Assembly: GCA_028285035.1 (NCBI GenBank)
Contig: JANQQF010000110.1
Coordinates: 1 to 64,000 of the forward strand
Source: Phycisphaerae bacterium
Lineage (GTDB): Bacteria > Chloroflexota > Anaerolineae > 4572-78 > J111
Length of the DNA stretch: 64,000 bases
Direction of reading: 5' to 3'
A model generated the notes under the pieces. That model saw only the letters and a list, made by a program, of their open reading frames with translations, searched no databases and was not told where the DNA came from. This document shows positions 51,003-61,072 of this stretch, one piece after another (position 1 is the stretch's first letter; each line of letters opens with the position of its first letter). A program made the position numbers and the translations under genes.

Positions 51003-54000
51003 ATGGGTAAGATGCAACGTCTTTCTTTGCAATCTCGACGTGCTTTTTGGCCAGTTACGCTCATCTCCGGGATACTAACCTTTAGCTCATTCCTTCTTCT
51101 TCTTCTTGCCTATTGGTTTACCAATCAGTGGCAATATCTTCTCGTCACAGGATTAATTGGCTTGATGGCGCTAGGCCATGTTGTGGCTTGGTGGATTGGG
51201 TACTGGCAACAACAATTCGCTATCGCCATTTGGCTGATTATGCTTGTCAAAATCCTTACCTCCGCCTTGGTTCCTCTGTTCATTGCCGATTACTGGCTTT
51301 TAGGCTTACTGCTTTTAGCCATCGTTTCTTTGGAAGTAGGCTTAGGCTATAAACCCGATCAGTTACCTTTAGCCACTGTGATTGCCCTCTTGGGCGGAAT
51401 TTTGATGCTGGCGATTGATCTTCTGGGCTTTCCTGATCGTGTGTTAGGATTTCAGCAACTGCCCCAGCTCTATTTTTTGGCTATCGGATTTTTAATGTTT
51501 CATATTATTAGCCTCGCCTTTTTGCTATGGTATTACTATCTTCGGCCCGAGATCATTCATACAGCCGGTCTTAATCTAACAACGCAGCTTTCCCTAATTT
51601 TTACGATTATTACGATTATTTCGGTGGGTCCGATAATCGGGGTATTAATTTTCCAAATTCGTACCACCCAAATTGAGCAAGCCCAGGATAATTTACAAAT
51701 ATTAGCCCAAATCAATGCCGATCGCACCAAGGATACTCTCCAACAAGAAATTGAGGCCTTACAAAACGTGGCTCTCCAAGAGCCAACACTACTCGAAAAA
51801 TTGGAGCTTGTTAATCAAACCTATCCGGTTTCAGAAGAAGATATTGTAACGTTCTTAAGCAGCCGAGAAGAGGCTTGGCAGCAGACAGATATCGAAGACC
51901 CACTCCCTCAAGCATATCTTGATAAGGGGGCGGGCGAATTTTTGATGCGCTTTCAAAATTCACGCCTGGATCAGAGTAATCTTATCTTGATCGACAAAAT
52001 GGGAGGACTTGTTGCTGCGCTAGGGGATAAACCCGTTCATTTTTCCTTCCGAGATGAAGCGTGGTGGCAGAGCATTTGGGAGGACGATAGTGAGGGCGTT
52101 TATATCGGTGATGTGATGCTTCATCCCGTCACTCAAGCCATGACGGTCTTTATGGCAACAGCCGTGCTTGACCCTGATACAGATGAACCTGTGGGGGTGT
52201 TGGCTGCGGATTATGATTTACGAGCGGTTCAACGAGATATTGATTTAGTCAATACCCAAATTAATGGACAGATTTTTCTTATTTCCAATGATAATATCAT
52301 TATTGCTGGTCCTGAAGCCGAGAATGTGGGGCGATTTGCAGATGAAGGCCTACAAAGTGCTACGAGTGAGCCAATTGTTGTCCCCATAGAAAATCAAGCA
52401 AATTGGGTCTTAGCTCGGGAAAACGTTGGATCTACAACAGTATCGGGGCGGGGCTTGTTTACAGAAGTGGAAGTTGATAGGTTTTCATCGCTGGAGCGGC
52501 TAAATTGGCAGGTGATTGTTAGTGATACCCAAGCAAATTTACTTGGGGGTGTCATTCAATCGACAAAAATTGCTAGCATGGTTGGTCTATCGGTAATTAT
52601 GTTAGTTGTTTTGGTGGCCATCAATCTCGCCCGATTAATTACCCGCCCCGTCGAAAGTTTAACCACGACGGCGGCTTTGATGAGCGAGGGCCAGCTTGAT
52701 AAATATGCCGAGCCTGTTGGACCAATCGAATTTGTAACCCTCGCTAAAACCTTCAATGTGTTGGCTACCCGACTACGATCCCTCATTAACAACCTGCAAG
52801 ACCAAGTCGCGGAACGTACGGGGCAATTAGAAACCAGAGTGGAACAGTTGGCTACACTTAATCGGGTTGCCGAGTCAACGGCATCCATCCGCAATTTATC
52901 GGATGAACTCAATGATGTTGCCCAAGATATTGCTGAAATTTTTAATGCTGATCATTGCGGTATCACCTTGCTAAATGCAAACCAAACTGCCTTAACGGTC
53001 GTGGCTGATTATTCCAAACTTGGTCAGACCTTTAGCGTGGCTGGTGCCACCTTGCCTCTACGGGATAATCCTTCCTCAACCCACGTTGTTGAAACTGGCC
53101 AATCTCTGATTATCCTGGACCCTCAAACGAGTATCGAAACAGCGGGTGTGCACGATCTAATGCGTCAGCGGCAGACCTACTGTTTGATGATTGTCCCAAT
53201 GATGATGCGAGGTCAGGTAATTGGCACGATTGGGTTGGACTCGACTGATCCTAACTTCTCCTTTTCTCCCACTGATCAAAATTTTGCTGAAACATTGGCT
53301 GGACAAATTGCAGGCACGATTGAAAATGCGCGCCTGTTTAGTGAAGTGAGCCATCAGCGAAAAATTGCTGAAAGCTTACGGCAAGTCGCACTGACATTGA
53401 GTTCTAGCTTGAGCCAAGACGATGTTTTGCAGAAAATTTTAGAGCAACTCCGATTTGTGCTTCATTTTGATAGTGCCGGAATTTTATTACAAGAGGACAA
53501 TAGCCTGATTATTGCAGACGGCCTTGGCTTTTTGAAGCCTGATCAGGTGATTGGCTATCGACTATCGCTTAGGTCTAATGATCCCAGTGTTCGCGTATTT
53601 AGAGAGCAGAGCTTGCTGGTGATTCAGGATGTGCAAAATGATCCAAACTGGGTAGATCTGCCAGGGACTGAAAATATTCATAGTTGGATGGGCATCCCTT
53701 TGATCACAGGTGAGCAACCTATTGGCGTGTTGACCGTTGATCGTTTTGAGCTAGGACCCTATACCGAAGATGATCAGCAGATTGCCCAAACCTTTGCTTA
53801 TCAAGCGGCCATCGCTATTGAAAATTCGTTGCTTTACAAGGAGGCTGCCGAGGCTACCGTTGAAGCAGAGCAGGCCAATAAGGCCAAGAGTCTTTTCCTG
53901 GCAAATATGAGCCACGAACTGCGGACCCCACTCAATGCCATTATTGGTTATAGTGAAATCTTGTTAGAAGAGATGCAGGATGTTACTGAGAGTCAATTTG

Positions 54001-54632
54001 CATCCGATCTACAGAAGATTCGAAGCGCAGGTAAGCATCTCATGTCACTAATCAATGATATTCTAGATATATCGAAAATTGAAGCCGGTAAAATGGAGCT
54101 TTATTTGGAGACTTTTAGTCTACTTGATTTGGTTCAAGATGTGGTGCATACCGTGCAACCACTCATCAAGACGAATGTAAATCAATTGATTGTAGAGTAT
54201 GAGAATGATTTGGGTGAAATGTATGCCGACCCAGTGAAAGTTAGGCAATCGCTTCTAAATTTATTGAGTAACGCGGGTAAATTTACCAAACAAGGCTCTG
54301 TAACCCTACGGTGTAGTCGTGAAACGTTGCGAGGTACAGATTGGGTGATTTTCGATATAAGCGACTCTGGGATTGGGATGACCCCCGACCAACTTGATAA
54401 GCTATTTCAATCCTTTACGCAAGCCGACTCCTCGACAACACGACGATTCGGTGGCACAGGCTTGGGCCTGTCAATTTCCAAGCATTTCTGTGAGATGATG
54501 CAGGGCGGAATTACAGTGAAGAGCGAGTTTGGTGTTGGCTCAACATTCACAATAACTCTCCCCGCTCGGGTCGGTCGAACCCGGACTCGAACAAAAACAA
54601 ACCCCAAATTGCTTGAAAAATCTGCACTCTAG
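51003..54632 (+). CDS. Large membrane sensor histidine kinase (Cache-HAMP-GAF-GAF)
   Basis: A 1209-residue kinase. About six membrane helices lie in residues 15-185, then a helix near 200-220, an outside Cache-like domain (about 225-520), a helix near 525-545 and a HAMP region ([14 protein letters not shown]). A coiled coil, two GAF domains (about 645-790 and 820-965), HisKA with [20 protein letters not shown], and HATPase_c with [21 protein letters not shown] and [12 protein letters not shown] follow. It ends in a basic tail without a receiver domain. GGGGAG lies close to the ATG at 51003; the ATG three codons later would have longer spacing. No response regulator is adjacent. Confidence 0.92.
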   Translation: MGKMQRLSLQSRRAFWPVTLISGILTFSSFLLLLLAYWFTNQWQYLLVTGLIGLMALGHVVAWWIGYWQQQFAIAIWLIMLVKILTSALVPLFIADYWLLGLLLLAIVSLEVGLGYKPDQLPLATVIALLGGILMLAIDLLGFPDRVLGFQQLPQLYFLAIGFLMFHIISLAFLLWYYYLRPEIIHTAGLNLTTQLSLIFTIITIISVGPIIGVLIFQIRTTQIEQAQDNLQILAQINADRTKDTLQQEIEALQNVALQEPTLLEKLELVNQTYPVSEEDIVTFLSSREEAWQQTDIEDPLPQAYLDKGAGEFLMRFQNSRLDQSNLILIDKMGGLVAALGDKPVHFSFRDEAWWQSIWEDDSEGVYIGDVMLHPVTQAMTVFMATAVLDPDTDEPVGVLAADYDLRAVQRDIDLVNTQINGQIFLISNDNIIIAGPEAENVGRFADEGLQSATSEPIVVPIENQANWVLARENVGSTTVSGRGLFTEVEVDRFSSLERLNWQVIVSDTQANLLGGVIQSTKIASMVGLSVIMLVVLVAINLARLITRPVESLTTTAALMSEGQLDKYAEPVGPIEFVTLAKTFNVLATRLRSLINNLQDQVAERTGQLETRVEQLATLNRVAESTASIRNLSDELNDVAQDIAEIFNADHCGITLLNANQTALTVVADYSKLGQTFSVAGATLPLRDNPSSTHVVETGQSLIILDPQTSIETAGVHDLMRQRQTYCLMIVPMMMRGQVIGTIGLDSTDPNFSFSPTDQNFAETLAGQIAGTIENARLFSEVSHQRKIAESLRQVALTLSSSLSQDDVLQKILEQLRFVLHFDSAGILLQEDNSLIIADGLGFLKPDQVIGYRLSLRSNDPSVRVFREQSLLVIQDVQNDPNWVDLPGTENIHSWMGIPLITGEQPIGVLTVDRFELGPYTEDDQQIAQTFAYQAAIAIENSLLYKEAAEATVEAEQANKAKSLFLANMSHELRTPLNAIIGYSEILLEEMQDVTESQFASDLQKIRSAGKHLMSLINDILDISKIEAGKMELYLETFSLLDLVQDVVHTVQPLIKTNVNQLIVEYENDLGEMYADPVKVRQSLLNLLSNAGKFTKQGSVTLRCSRETLRGTDWVIFDISDSGIGMTPDQLDKLFQSFTQADSSTTRRFGGTGLGLSISKHFCEMMQGGITVKSEFGVGSTFTITLPARVGRTRTRTKTNPKLLEKSAL

Positions 54633-54648
54633 CAGATAAAGTATAAAG

Positions 54649-57600
54649 CTATTGTTGCCCTTCAATCAAAACTTCAAAGACATGCACCTGATGTGTTTGG
54701 ACATCACTAACATATAGGTGATTTGTTGTGTCATCAAAGTAAATGCCGATTGGGGCGACCAGGGATACGGGGCCAATAATTTGCCATTGATCGAGGAGAT
54801 TCCCATTTGGGGCGTAACGTATAAGAGACCTCGTCTGAAAACTGGTCATAAAAATTGAGTTGTCCGGCCCTGCTGCTAAATGGGGGCCGTCAAGCCCGTA
54901 GGCTGGAGGAATGTTCCATTGGTTAAGCGGGCGTCCTTGAGCGTCAACATACTGTAATCGATTAATCTCAGCCTCAACAATGAAATAATTTTCTTGGTCA
55001 TCTTTGATGATGTCCGTTGGCTCAATAAATTGGCCCGGTGCCTCACCACGAATGCCAATTTGACCCTGGATTGACCCATCAGGGTTGAATAAGACAGTAC
55101 GCCCACCGCCCGTATCGGACACAGCAATCGTTGTATCATTTAAGAGGGCCATACCTCGTGGATGAAATAGGCGGGCTTCTGGTCCGGCAAATCGTCCCAG
55201 CAAGTTGCCTGCTACATCATAGCGATAGACCCACTGTAACGTTGACTCCAAGACGAAAATTTCATCTTGGCTATTTGTAACCACAGCCAGAGGCTCTTCA
55301 TAGGGCAAATCTTCATCAGGCAACATTTGAATAAAGTTCCCCAGGGCATCTAACATTTGGACGCGGCGATTAGCTGTATCCGCAATAATAATGTTGCCGT
55401 TGGACTGCACGGCAATATCACGGGGTTGATTAAATTGACCAGGCTCTACGCCGAAGCCGCCAAAAGACCTCAAATGCTGTAGAATGAGTGACTGGATTTC
55501 AATTTGAGGCTGAGATTCGGCAATACTTTCTGGGGGACGACCGAGCGGAGGCCACAAATTTTCTGTCGGTATCGGCTCGAATTGCCCATCAGGTCGGGTC
55601 CAGGTGAGATGGATACGCGAGCGATCCGTTGTATCTTTGAAGCGAATCAAAATGTCATGTAACCCAGCTTCTAAAATTAGACTGGCTTCGGTCAGTTGAT
55701 TTGGGCTAGAGGTGGTTAGCACAAACTCCCCATTGATAAAGAGTTGGGCTTCGTGAACGGCCCGCAATCCCAAAATATAATTGCCCCCTTGGGGCGCATC
55801 CACCCAGCCGCTCCATTCCACAGAATAGGGGCGATTTAAGGGGATGAGGTGGAAGTAGGTATTTAATTCTGGATCAATACGTTCTAAAACAGGCGATCCT
55901 TCCCAATTATCATTGCTATAAAATGTACCTTTTAGACCGTTGTTGGTAATGGGATGACCATAGAAAGATTGTTGTGGGATGAGCATTTCATTCCCACCAA
56001 TAGGCTGCCAATATAGACCAATTTCACCATCACCCCCTTCGGCCAATAGATGAATTTTGTGGTTGCCTGCGGGCAGTCGTAGCGTGGCTGTTTGTTCCCC
56101 TTCACCTTCCATAACAACAAAGTCATCAATTTCCAGTTTCGCTACACTTGGGGCTACCAGACGTAGGTTGTGGGTTTCGTACTTTGGAACATATAGAATG
56201 CCGGTCCATTCAGCGAGAAAATCTGTGGGTAAAGGACTATCCTGTGGCCAAGTGGCATTTATGTTTGGCACTCGAATCGCTTGCACGGGGAGCGGGATGG
56301 TCGAGTCTTTGAGAACGTAGGTCAGATCAAGCCCTTGCAACGAGGCGACGTCGGTCGGTGATATGTTAACCATATGTACGACCGTGCGTTTATCAATCGA
56401 GTCACTGGTTATTGTATTAAAGTCAGCATTGGGATAGAGATTACGGGCCTGTTCAAAAACGATTTCATCATCAGGGTGTATGAACAATGTGACCGTTTGG
56501 CTGGGGGTTGTCCGGATGGGTAAGGCATTGGGTAGCTCTAGCGGACGTCGATTCGTGGCGTCTGGAGCTAGGAACCGAATAGAAGGATGATCGGTAAAGA
56601 AAGGGGAGATCAAATAGGCATGATCTGGTCCCAATTCAGCCATCTGTTGCCCGACAACCGTTTCGGGCGTTGAAAAGGCGTTCCAGGAGGCAAAGTCATT
56701 ATGTTGGTCAATAAAATAAGTGGTTGCATTACTGTAGGCCATGAATGTGGCAACAATAACAGTGGGTACAGTTAACCAATAATGGGAAAGGGGCGAGAGT
56801 ACTCGCTCCATTTCTCGACCAATGGCGGTAATAGCTACGCCTACAAAGTAGATGATGGCCGGAATGATCGCGATTGATCGCAGCGATTGTGGGGCTTCGA
56901 AATCAACACTAAAAATGCCTCCGATAAGCGCGGCAAAAAAAAGTATCGGGAAAAATAAATGAGCTGGATGACGGGGTTTCCCTATGACCAGTTGGCCGAG
57001 CGTTAGTCCAAAGCCGAGCAACCATAAAATACCCATCATCGGGTCAAGCATCGGCTCACCTGGTAGATTATGACGCCCATTTTTATCACCGGCAACGTTG
57101 AACATTAGGAGGTGTTTCTGGGTCGTTTCCTGTAAGGCTAACAGAATATCGGCTTGATCCCGTTTGGTGAAGATGGAAATTTGTTGGGTGCGATACCAAA
57201 ATTGTTCGGGGTTATCAAAGGCAAATTGCACGAGGGGCATAACCACCAACCACCCGCCAACGAGCAGAAGCAGGAGTTGTCCCAGATAAGTTCGCCAACT
57301 TTTATCTTTGATGCGTTGCCAAATCCAACGTCCCCAAACCAAAAAGGCGATAAGCGTAAATAAGACCAGCGCTAGGATATACAGCCGGAAGGCCGTGTAA
57401 AACATTAGGCCAAAACCCAGCGATAGACCCGCTCCAATTGCGTCGTGGACGCGTCGTTGTTTGAGCCATCGGGCTAAAAAGTAAAGACTGAGAAATTCAA
57501 AAAAAGTGGTGTCAATCCCGGTCATGGCAATTCGACTAAAGTTAATGTGCCATCGGGTGACCGCGATCAAGAAAGCCAACACCAAACCAAAGCGGGGACC

Positions 57601-58359
57601 ATGCACCTCTCGGCCAAACAAAAAGGCCATCACTACCGCCCCAACGCCAAAACTGACACTGACCAGCCTCATTGACAAGATATTGTCACCAAACACGCTT
57701 AAAGCCGCAGCATACAAGCCAAGTAGGTGTCCAGTGATGTTGATTGGTGAATATAGAATCGGACGATACTCTGGATTTTGTAGCATCTGACGCGCTTGCA
57801 AACCCGCCTGCGCCTCATCAAACCAGATGCCGAAGGGCTGATTGTCAAAGCGATAGAGACGGAAGACCAGAGCCAGCCCAAGGATAATGAGAAATAGAAC
57901 GAAGATATATCGTCTTTGAAAAAGATGTTGTACGTCGAATTTTGTAGATTGATTTGCCGTCAGAAACAGGCCGCCAACTACAAAAACAAATATTCCAGCG
58001 ACATAAAACCACCAGGCTTGGCGTTGTCCATCAATCTCACCAAACAGGGTGTAGGCTACGATTGAGAGTCCAACCGACCCCACGACAAGCCAGACCCCAA
58101 CATTACGCTGCCAAGCCGCTAGTTTGGGGGGGGGATTTGAGGCAAATGGAGCAATTTTCTGATTAAATTTGAATTGTGGGGCGAATGTGGCGGCAAATAA
58201 AATGGCTGCCACAAAAATAAATAGACAGCCATCCCATAACGAATCTTGGCGCAGAAAATATTGGCCAATTCCGGCAATAAGCAGACTAGCCCCAGCCCAG
58301 GCTAATCGATTTAGGGTGCGACGAGGATGGGGTTTGTGAGAAAACGCATCAGACGACAA
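54649..58359 (-). CDS. GT39-like membrane protein with PA14 and NHL domains
   Basis: A 1236-residue protein. The N-terminal ~560 residues hold about a dozen membrane helices and an outside loop with GIWFDEAQAGLQARQM, the acidic pair of GT-C enzymes using polyprenyl-phosphate sugars. A PA14-like carbohydrate-binding domain follows (GTFYSNDNWEGSPVLERI through GLHDILIRFKDT), then an NHL propeller of five or six repeats, such as FNQPRDIAVQSNGNIIIADT. The start is a TTG with AAGGA ten nt upstream. It is twice the size of the related protein at 12057-14465. A surface glycosyltransferase or sugar-sensing role is inferred. Confidence 0.85.
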   Translation of the reverse strand: MSSDAFSHKPHPRRTLNRLAWAGASLLIAGIGQYFLRQDSLWDGCLFIFVAAILFAATFAPQFKFNQKIAPFASNPPPKLAAWQRNVGVWLVVGSVGLSIVAYTLFGEIDGQRQAWWFYVAGIFVFVVGGLFLTANQSTKFDVQHLFQRRYIFVLFLIILGLALVFRLYRFDNQPFGIWFDEAQAGLQARQMLQNPEYRPILYSPINITGHLLGLYAAALSVFGDNILSMRLVSVSFGVGAVVMAFLFGREVHGPRFGLVLAFLIAVTRWHINFSRIAMTGIDTTFFEFLSLYFLARWLKQRRVHDAIGAGLSLGFGLMFYTAFRLYILALVLFTLIAFLVWGRWIWQRIKDKSWRTYLGQLLLLLVGGWLVVMPLVQFAFDNPEQFWYRTQQISIFTKRDQADILLALQETTQKHLLMFNVAGDKNGRHNLPGEPMLDPMMGILWLLGFGLTLGQLVIGKPRHPAHLFFPILFFAALIGGIFSVDFEAPQSLRSIAIIPAIIYFVGVAITAIGREMERVLSPLSHYWLTVPTVIVATFMAYSNATTYFIDQHNDFASWNAFSTPETVVGQQMAELGPDHAYLISPFFTDHPSIRFLAPDATNRRPLELPNALPIRTTPSQTVTLFIHPDDEIVFEQARNLYPNADFNTITSDSIDKRTVVHMVNISPTDVASLQGLDLTYVLKDSTIPLPVQAIRVPNINATWPQDSPLPTDFLAEWTGILYVPKYETHNLRLVAPSVAKLEIDDFVVMEGEGEQTATLRLPAGNHKIHLLAEGGDGEIGLYWQPIGGNEMLIPQQSFYGHPITNNGLKGTFYSNDNWEGSPVLERIDPELNTYFHLIPLNRPYSVEWSGWVDAPQGGNYILGLRAVHEAQLFINGEFVLTTSSPNQLTEASLILEAGLHDILIRFKDTTDRSRIHLTWTRPDGQFEPIPTENLWPPLGRPPESIAESQPQIEIQSLILQHLRSFGGFGVEPGQFNQPRDIAVQSNGNIIIADTANRRVQMLDALGNFIQMLPDEDLPYEEPLAVVTNSQDEIFVLESTLQWVYRYDVAGNLLGRFAGPEARLFHPRGMALLNDTTIAVSDTGGGRTVLFNPDGSIQGQIGIRGEAPGQFIEPTDIIKDDQENYFIVEAEINRLQYVDAQGRPLNQWNIPPAYGLDGPHLAAGPDNSIFMTSFQTRSLIRYAPNGNLLDQWQIIGPVSLVAPIGIYFDDTTNHLYVSDVQTHQVHVFEVLIEGQQ

Positions 58360-58478
58360 CTGAATGTAATCCTTACATTTACGGAAGTCTTTGGGTCTAT
58401 TGAGGGGGGTACCCCAGTATCAACCCACCCATTCATTATACCTTGCCTTGATAGCCCCGCCAATTGTTGTCAAACCAT

Positions 58479-58504
58479 AAAAAAGGCCAGTAGTGAGCCG
58501 GCCC
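58479..58504 (-). terminator. Intrinsic terminator of the hyp operon
   Basis: On the minus strand GGCCGG pairs with CTGGCC (one G-T pair) around a 7-nt loop and is followed by six T. It lies 36 nt past the hypE stop codon. Confidence 0.78.
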
Positions 58505-58539
58505 AAATAACTAAATTACCCATACATCAATTATTCTAA

Positions 58540-59598
58540 CTAACAAATCCTTGGCAACTGCTCTCCAATCTGCATATCGACCACCCGCATCCCCCCGATA
58601 CCAGTTTTGGAGACGACGATACCCGGATGTTGGGCCGTCACCTCGCCGATAATCGCAGCTTTGGTGCCAAGTGGATGATTTTGAATACATTCTAACATTG
58701 ATCCGGCAATCTCGGGTGGAACGATCGTGAGGAGTTTGCCTTCATTGGCAACATAAATAGGATCCATTCCTAGCAATTCACAAGCGGAGTGAACAGCGGG
58801 GGCAACAGGTAACTTGCGTTCTTGTAGAACAATGCCTACCTGCGCCGCCTGTGCAATCTCATTCATTGCTGAGGCTACCCCACCTCGGGTTGGGTCCCGT
58901 AAAACGTGGATATCTTGACTGACCTTGAGCATCTCGGCCACTAAACCATTCAATGGGGCAGAGTCGGTCTCGATTTGGGCTTCAAATTGCAATCCCTCTC
59001 GCACGCTCATGATGGCAATACCGTGGTTACCAATCTCCCCACTAACAATAACCACATCACCCGGACGAGCGTTGCTTGGCTTGATGTCTACCCCTTCAGG
59101 AATGACACCTACCCCACTAGTGTTGATGTAAACACCATCACCATGTCCCTTATCCACGACCTTAGTGTCGCCCGTAACCAGCGCTACGCCTGCCTGTCGG
59201 GCCGCCGCTCCCATTACTTCCGCAATGCTACCTAAGGTTTCAAGCGGTAAGCCTTCCTCCAGAATAAAGCCGGTGCTCAGATACAATGGCTGGCCACCAC
59301 TCATCACAATGTCGTTAACTGTGCCATTGACGGCCAAATCACCGATGTTGCCGCCGGGGAAGAAGAGAGGTTGCACCACATAGGAGTCGGTTGAGAAAGC
59401 CAATCTTCCTGAGCCAACCTCAAGAATCGCAGAGTCGCCTAAATTGTTAAGGGTGTCATTTTTGAAGGCAGGCAAAAAGAGATGCTCGACCAACTCGGCG
59501 GAGAGTTTGCCCCCGCCCCCGTGCCCCATAATGATGTTGGGGTGATCCCGTAGGGGCATCGGGCAGACCCACCCCTCAAAATCTAAACCATCGCTCAT
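58540..59598 (-). CDS. hypE: Hydrogenase maturation protein HypE
   Basis: Converts a carbamoyl group received from HypF on its C-terminal Cys into thiocyanate, donating cyanide ligands to the [NiFe] centre. The 352 residues have the AIR-synthase-like fold with MGHGGGGKLSAELVEHLF, DSAILEVGSGRLAFSTDSYV, VTGDTKVVDKG and DPTRGGVASAMNEIA, and end in the diagnostic PRIC. Its start overlaps the hypD stop by one base. It is the last gene of the hyp series, followed by a terminator. Confidence 0.97.
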   Translation of the reverse strand: MSDGLDFEGWVCPMPLRDHPNIIMGHGGGGKLSAELVEHLFLPAFKNDTLNNLGDSAILEVGSGRLAFSTDSYVVQPLFFPGGNIGDLAVNGTVNDIVMSGGQPLYLSTGFILEEGLPLETLGSIAEVMGAAARQAGVALVTGDTKVVDKGHGDGVYINTSGVGVIPEGVDIKPSNARPGDVVIVSGEIGNHGIAIMSVREGLQFEAQIETDSAPLNGLVAEMLKVSQDIHVLRDPTRGGVASAMNEIAQAAQVGIVLQERKLPVAPAVHSACELLGMDPIYVANEGKLLTIVPPEIAGSMLECIQNHPLGTKAAIIGEVTAQHPGIVVSKTGIGGMRVVDMQIGEQLPRIC

Positions 59599-60722
59599 TA
59601 AGCCGACTCCAATTGAATGACATCCTGTCCCAATTCAGCAAAACGACCGTACTGATAATAGGCTGCGCAGGCTCCCTCGCTGGAGACCATCGTGGCACCC
59701 AATGGCTTACGGGGGGTGCATTCCTTGCCAAAGGCTTCACACTGATTGGGCTTAATTAACCCTTGTAGCACCTCGCCGCTACGGCACAGGGCCGATTCTT
59801 CGGTGTTAATATCGCTGACAGAAAATTTGAATTCAGCATCAAAGTCACGATAAGCATCGCTCAGCTTCCAGCCACTTTTGGGGATTTCCCCAATGCCTCG
59901 CCAAGCTCGATCGGTCACGGCAAAGACATCGGCCAGCATCTGTTGGGCGGGTTTGTTGCCTTCATATTGCACCGAGCGAGGATAGGCATTCTCGACCTCG
60001 GCCCGGCCTTCTTCAAGTTGCTTGACAGTTAAGCGAATTCCCTCCAACACGTCCAGCGGCTCAAAACCGGTGATCACGATAGGAACCTGATATTTTTCGA
60101 CCAATGGGTCATACTCCCAATAGCCCATCACGCTACAGACGTGGCCCGCCGCCAAAAAGGCTTGCACCCGATTGACAGGCGACTCTAAAATAGCTGAAAT
60201 GGCCGGTGGCACTAAGACGTGGGAGACCAACATTGAGAAGTTGGTGATGCCCTGTTGCTTAGCCTGAAAGACGGCCATGGCATTGGCGGGAGCAGTCGTT
60301 TCAAAGCCGATGCCAAAGAAAACAACCTCATTTTCTGGATTTTCACGGGCAATATTGAGGGCATCCAGTGGTGAGTAGACGATACGGACATCGCCTCCTT
60401 CACTTTTGATCTGGAATAAATCCTTTTCACTCCCCGGCACACGTAACATGTCGCCAAAGGAGCAGAAAATGACATTAGGCTGGGCGGCAATCGCCAACGC
60501 TTTATCAATGACCTCCAACGGGGTGACACACACTGGACAGCCGGGGCCGTGGATCAGTTCAATATTATCAGGCAACAATTGATCGATGCCGTTACGGATA
60601 ATCGAGTGGGTTTGACCCCCACACACTTCCATAATGGCCCATTGCCCTTTCACCGTGCGCCGAATATCATCAAACAACTTTTCGGCTAATTCAGGATCTC
60701 TAAATTCATCTAAATACTTCAT
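59598..60722 (-). CDS. hypD: Hydrogenase maturation protein HypD
   Basis: Iron-sulphur scaffold that, with HypC, assembles the Fe(CN)2CO unit. The 374 residues show the invariant [33 protein letters not shown], and the C-terminal cluster Cys residues in [18 protein letters not shown] and FGKECTPR. It lies 47 nt after hypC, a gap occupied by a heptamer repeat. Confidence 0.97.
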   Translation of the reverse strand: MKYLDEFRDPELAEKLFDDIRRTVKGQWAIMEVCGGQTHSIIRNGIDQLLPDNIELIHGPGCPVCVTPLEVIDKALAIAAQPNVIFCSFGDMLRVPGSEKDLFQIKSEGGDVRIVYSPLDALNIARENPENEVVFFGIGFETTAPANAMAVFQAKQQGITNFSMLVSHVLVPPAISAILESPVNRVQAFLAAGHVCSVMGYWEYDPLVEKYQVPIVITGFEPLDVLEGIRLTVKQLEEGRAEVENAYPRSVQYEGNKPAQQMLADVFAVTDRAWRGIGEIPKSGWKLSDAYRDFDAEFKFSVSDINTEESALCRSGEVLQGLIKPNQCEAFGKECTPRKPLGATMVSSEGACAAYYQYGRFAELGQDVIQLESA

Positions 60723-60743
60723 CGTATCCTCCGTAAAAAATCA

Positions 60744-60792
60744 TCAGTGGTCAGTGAGCAGATGACCAATTACTCTTTACTGGTTACTGCCT
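60744..60792. repeat. Heptanucleotide repeat overlapping the hypC 3' end
   Basis: Units run at 7-nt spacing (TCAGTGG, TCAGTGA, GCAGATG, ACCAATT, ACTCTTT, ACTGGTT) from the gap into the last codons of hypC, so the repeat supplies the protein's final residues and stop. Confidence 0.5.
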
Positions 60793-61045
60793 CTGGCTCT
60801 TCCATTCCCAGTTCTTCTTCTAAAATACCTAAATCTCGGAACATCGCCAAGGTCTCCTGAGCTGATTTTTCATCGAGCTTGGAAATGGCGAAGCCAACGT
60901 GGATGATGGTGTAATCACCAACTTCGATGTCTGGGAGATAGGCCAGGCAGGCCTCTTTGACAATCCCATCAAAATCAATCATACCCATTCTTGTATTATG
61001 CTTCTCGTAAATTTCAATAATTTTGCCGGGTACACCTAAGCACAT
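60770..61045 (-). CDS. hypC: Hydrogenase maturation chaperone HypC
   Basis: Small chaperone that carries the iron centre between HypD and the hydrogenase large subunit through its N-terminal Cys. The 91-residue protein starts MCLGVPGKI, with the essential Cys2; GGAGG lies 6 nt before the ATG at 61043-61045. DYTIIHVGFAISKLDEKSA is typical. A TTG two codons upstream is disregarded because it would displace Cys2. The final residues derive from a heptamer repeat. It lies 27 nt after hypF. Confidence 0.96.
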   Translation of the reverse strand: MCLGVPGKIIEIYEKHNTRMGMIDFDGIVKEACLAYLPDIEVGDYTIIHVGFAISKLDEKSAQETLAMFRDLGILEEELGMEEPEAVTSKE

Positions 61046-61072
61046 TATCAACCTCCTAAACGTTACTGTAAT

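Noticed and set aside
54556..54632. Receiver domain at the end of the large kinase
   Set aside because: The protein ends soon after the HATPase domain in a short basic tail.
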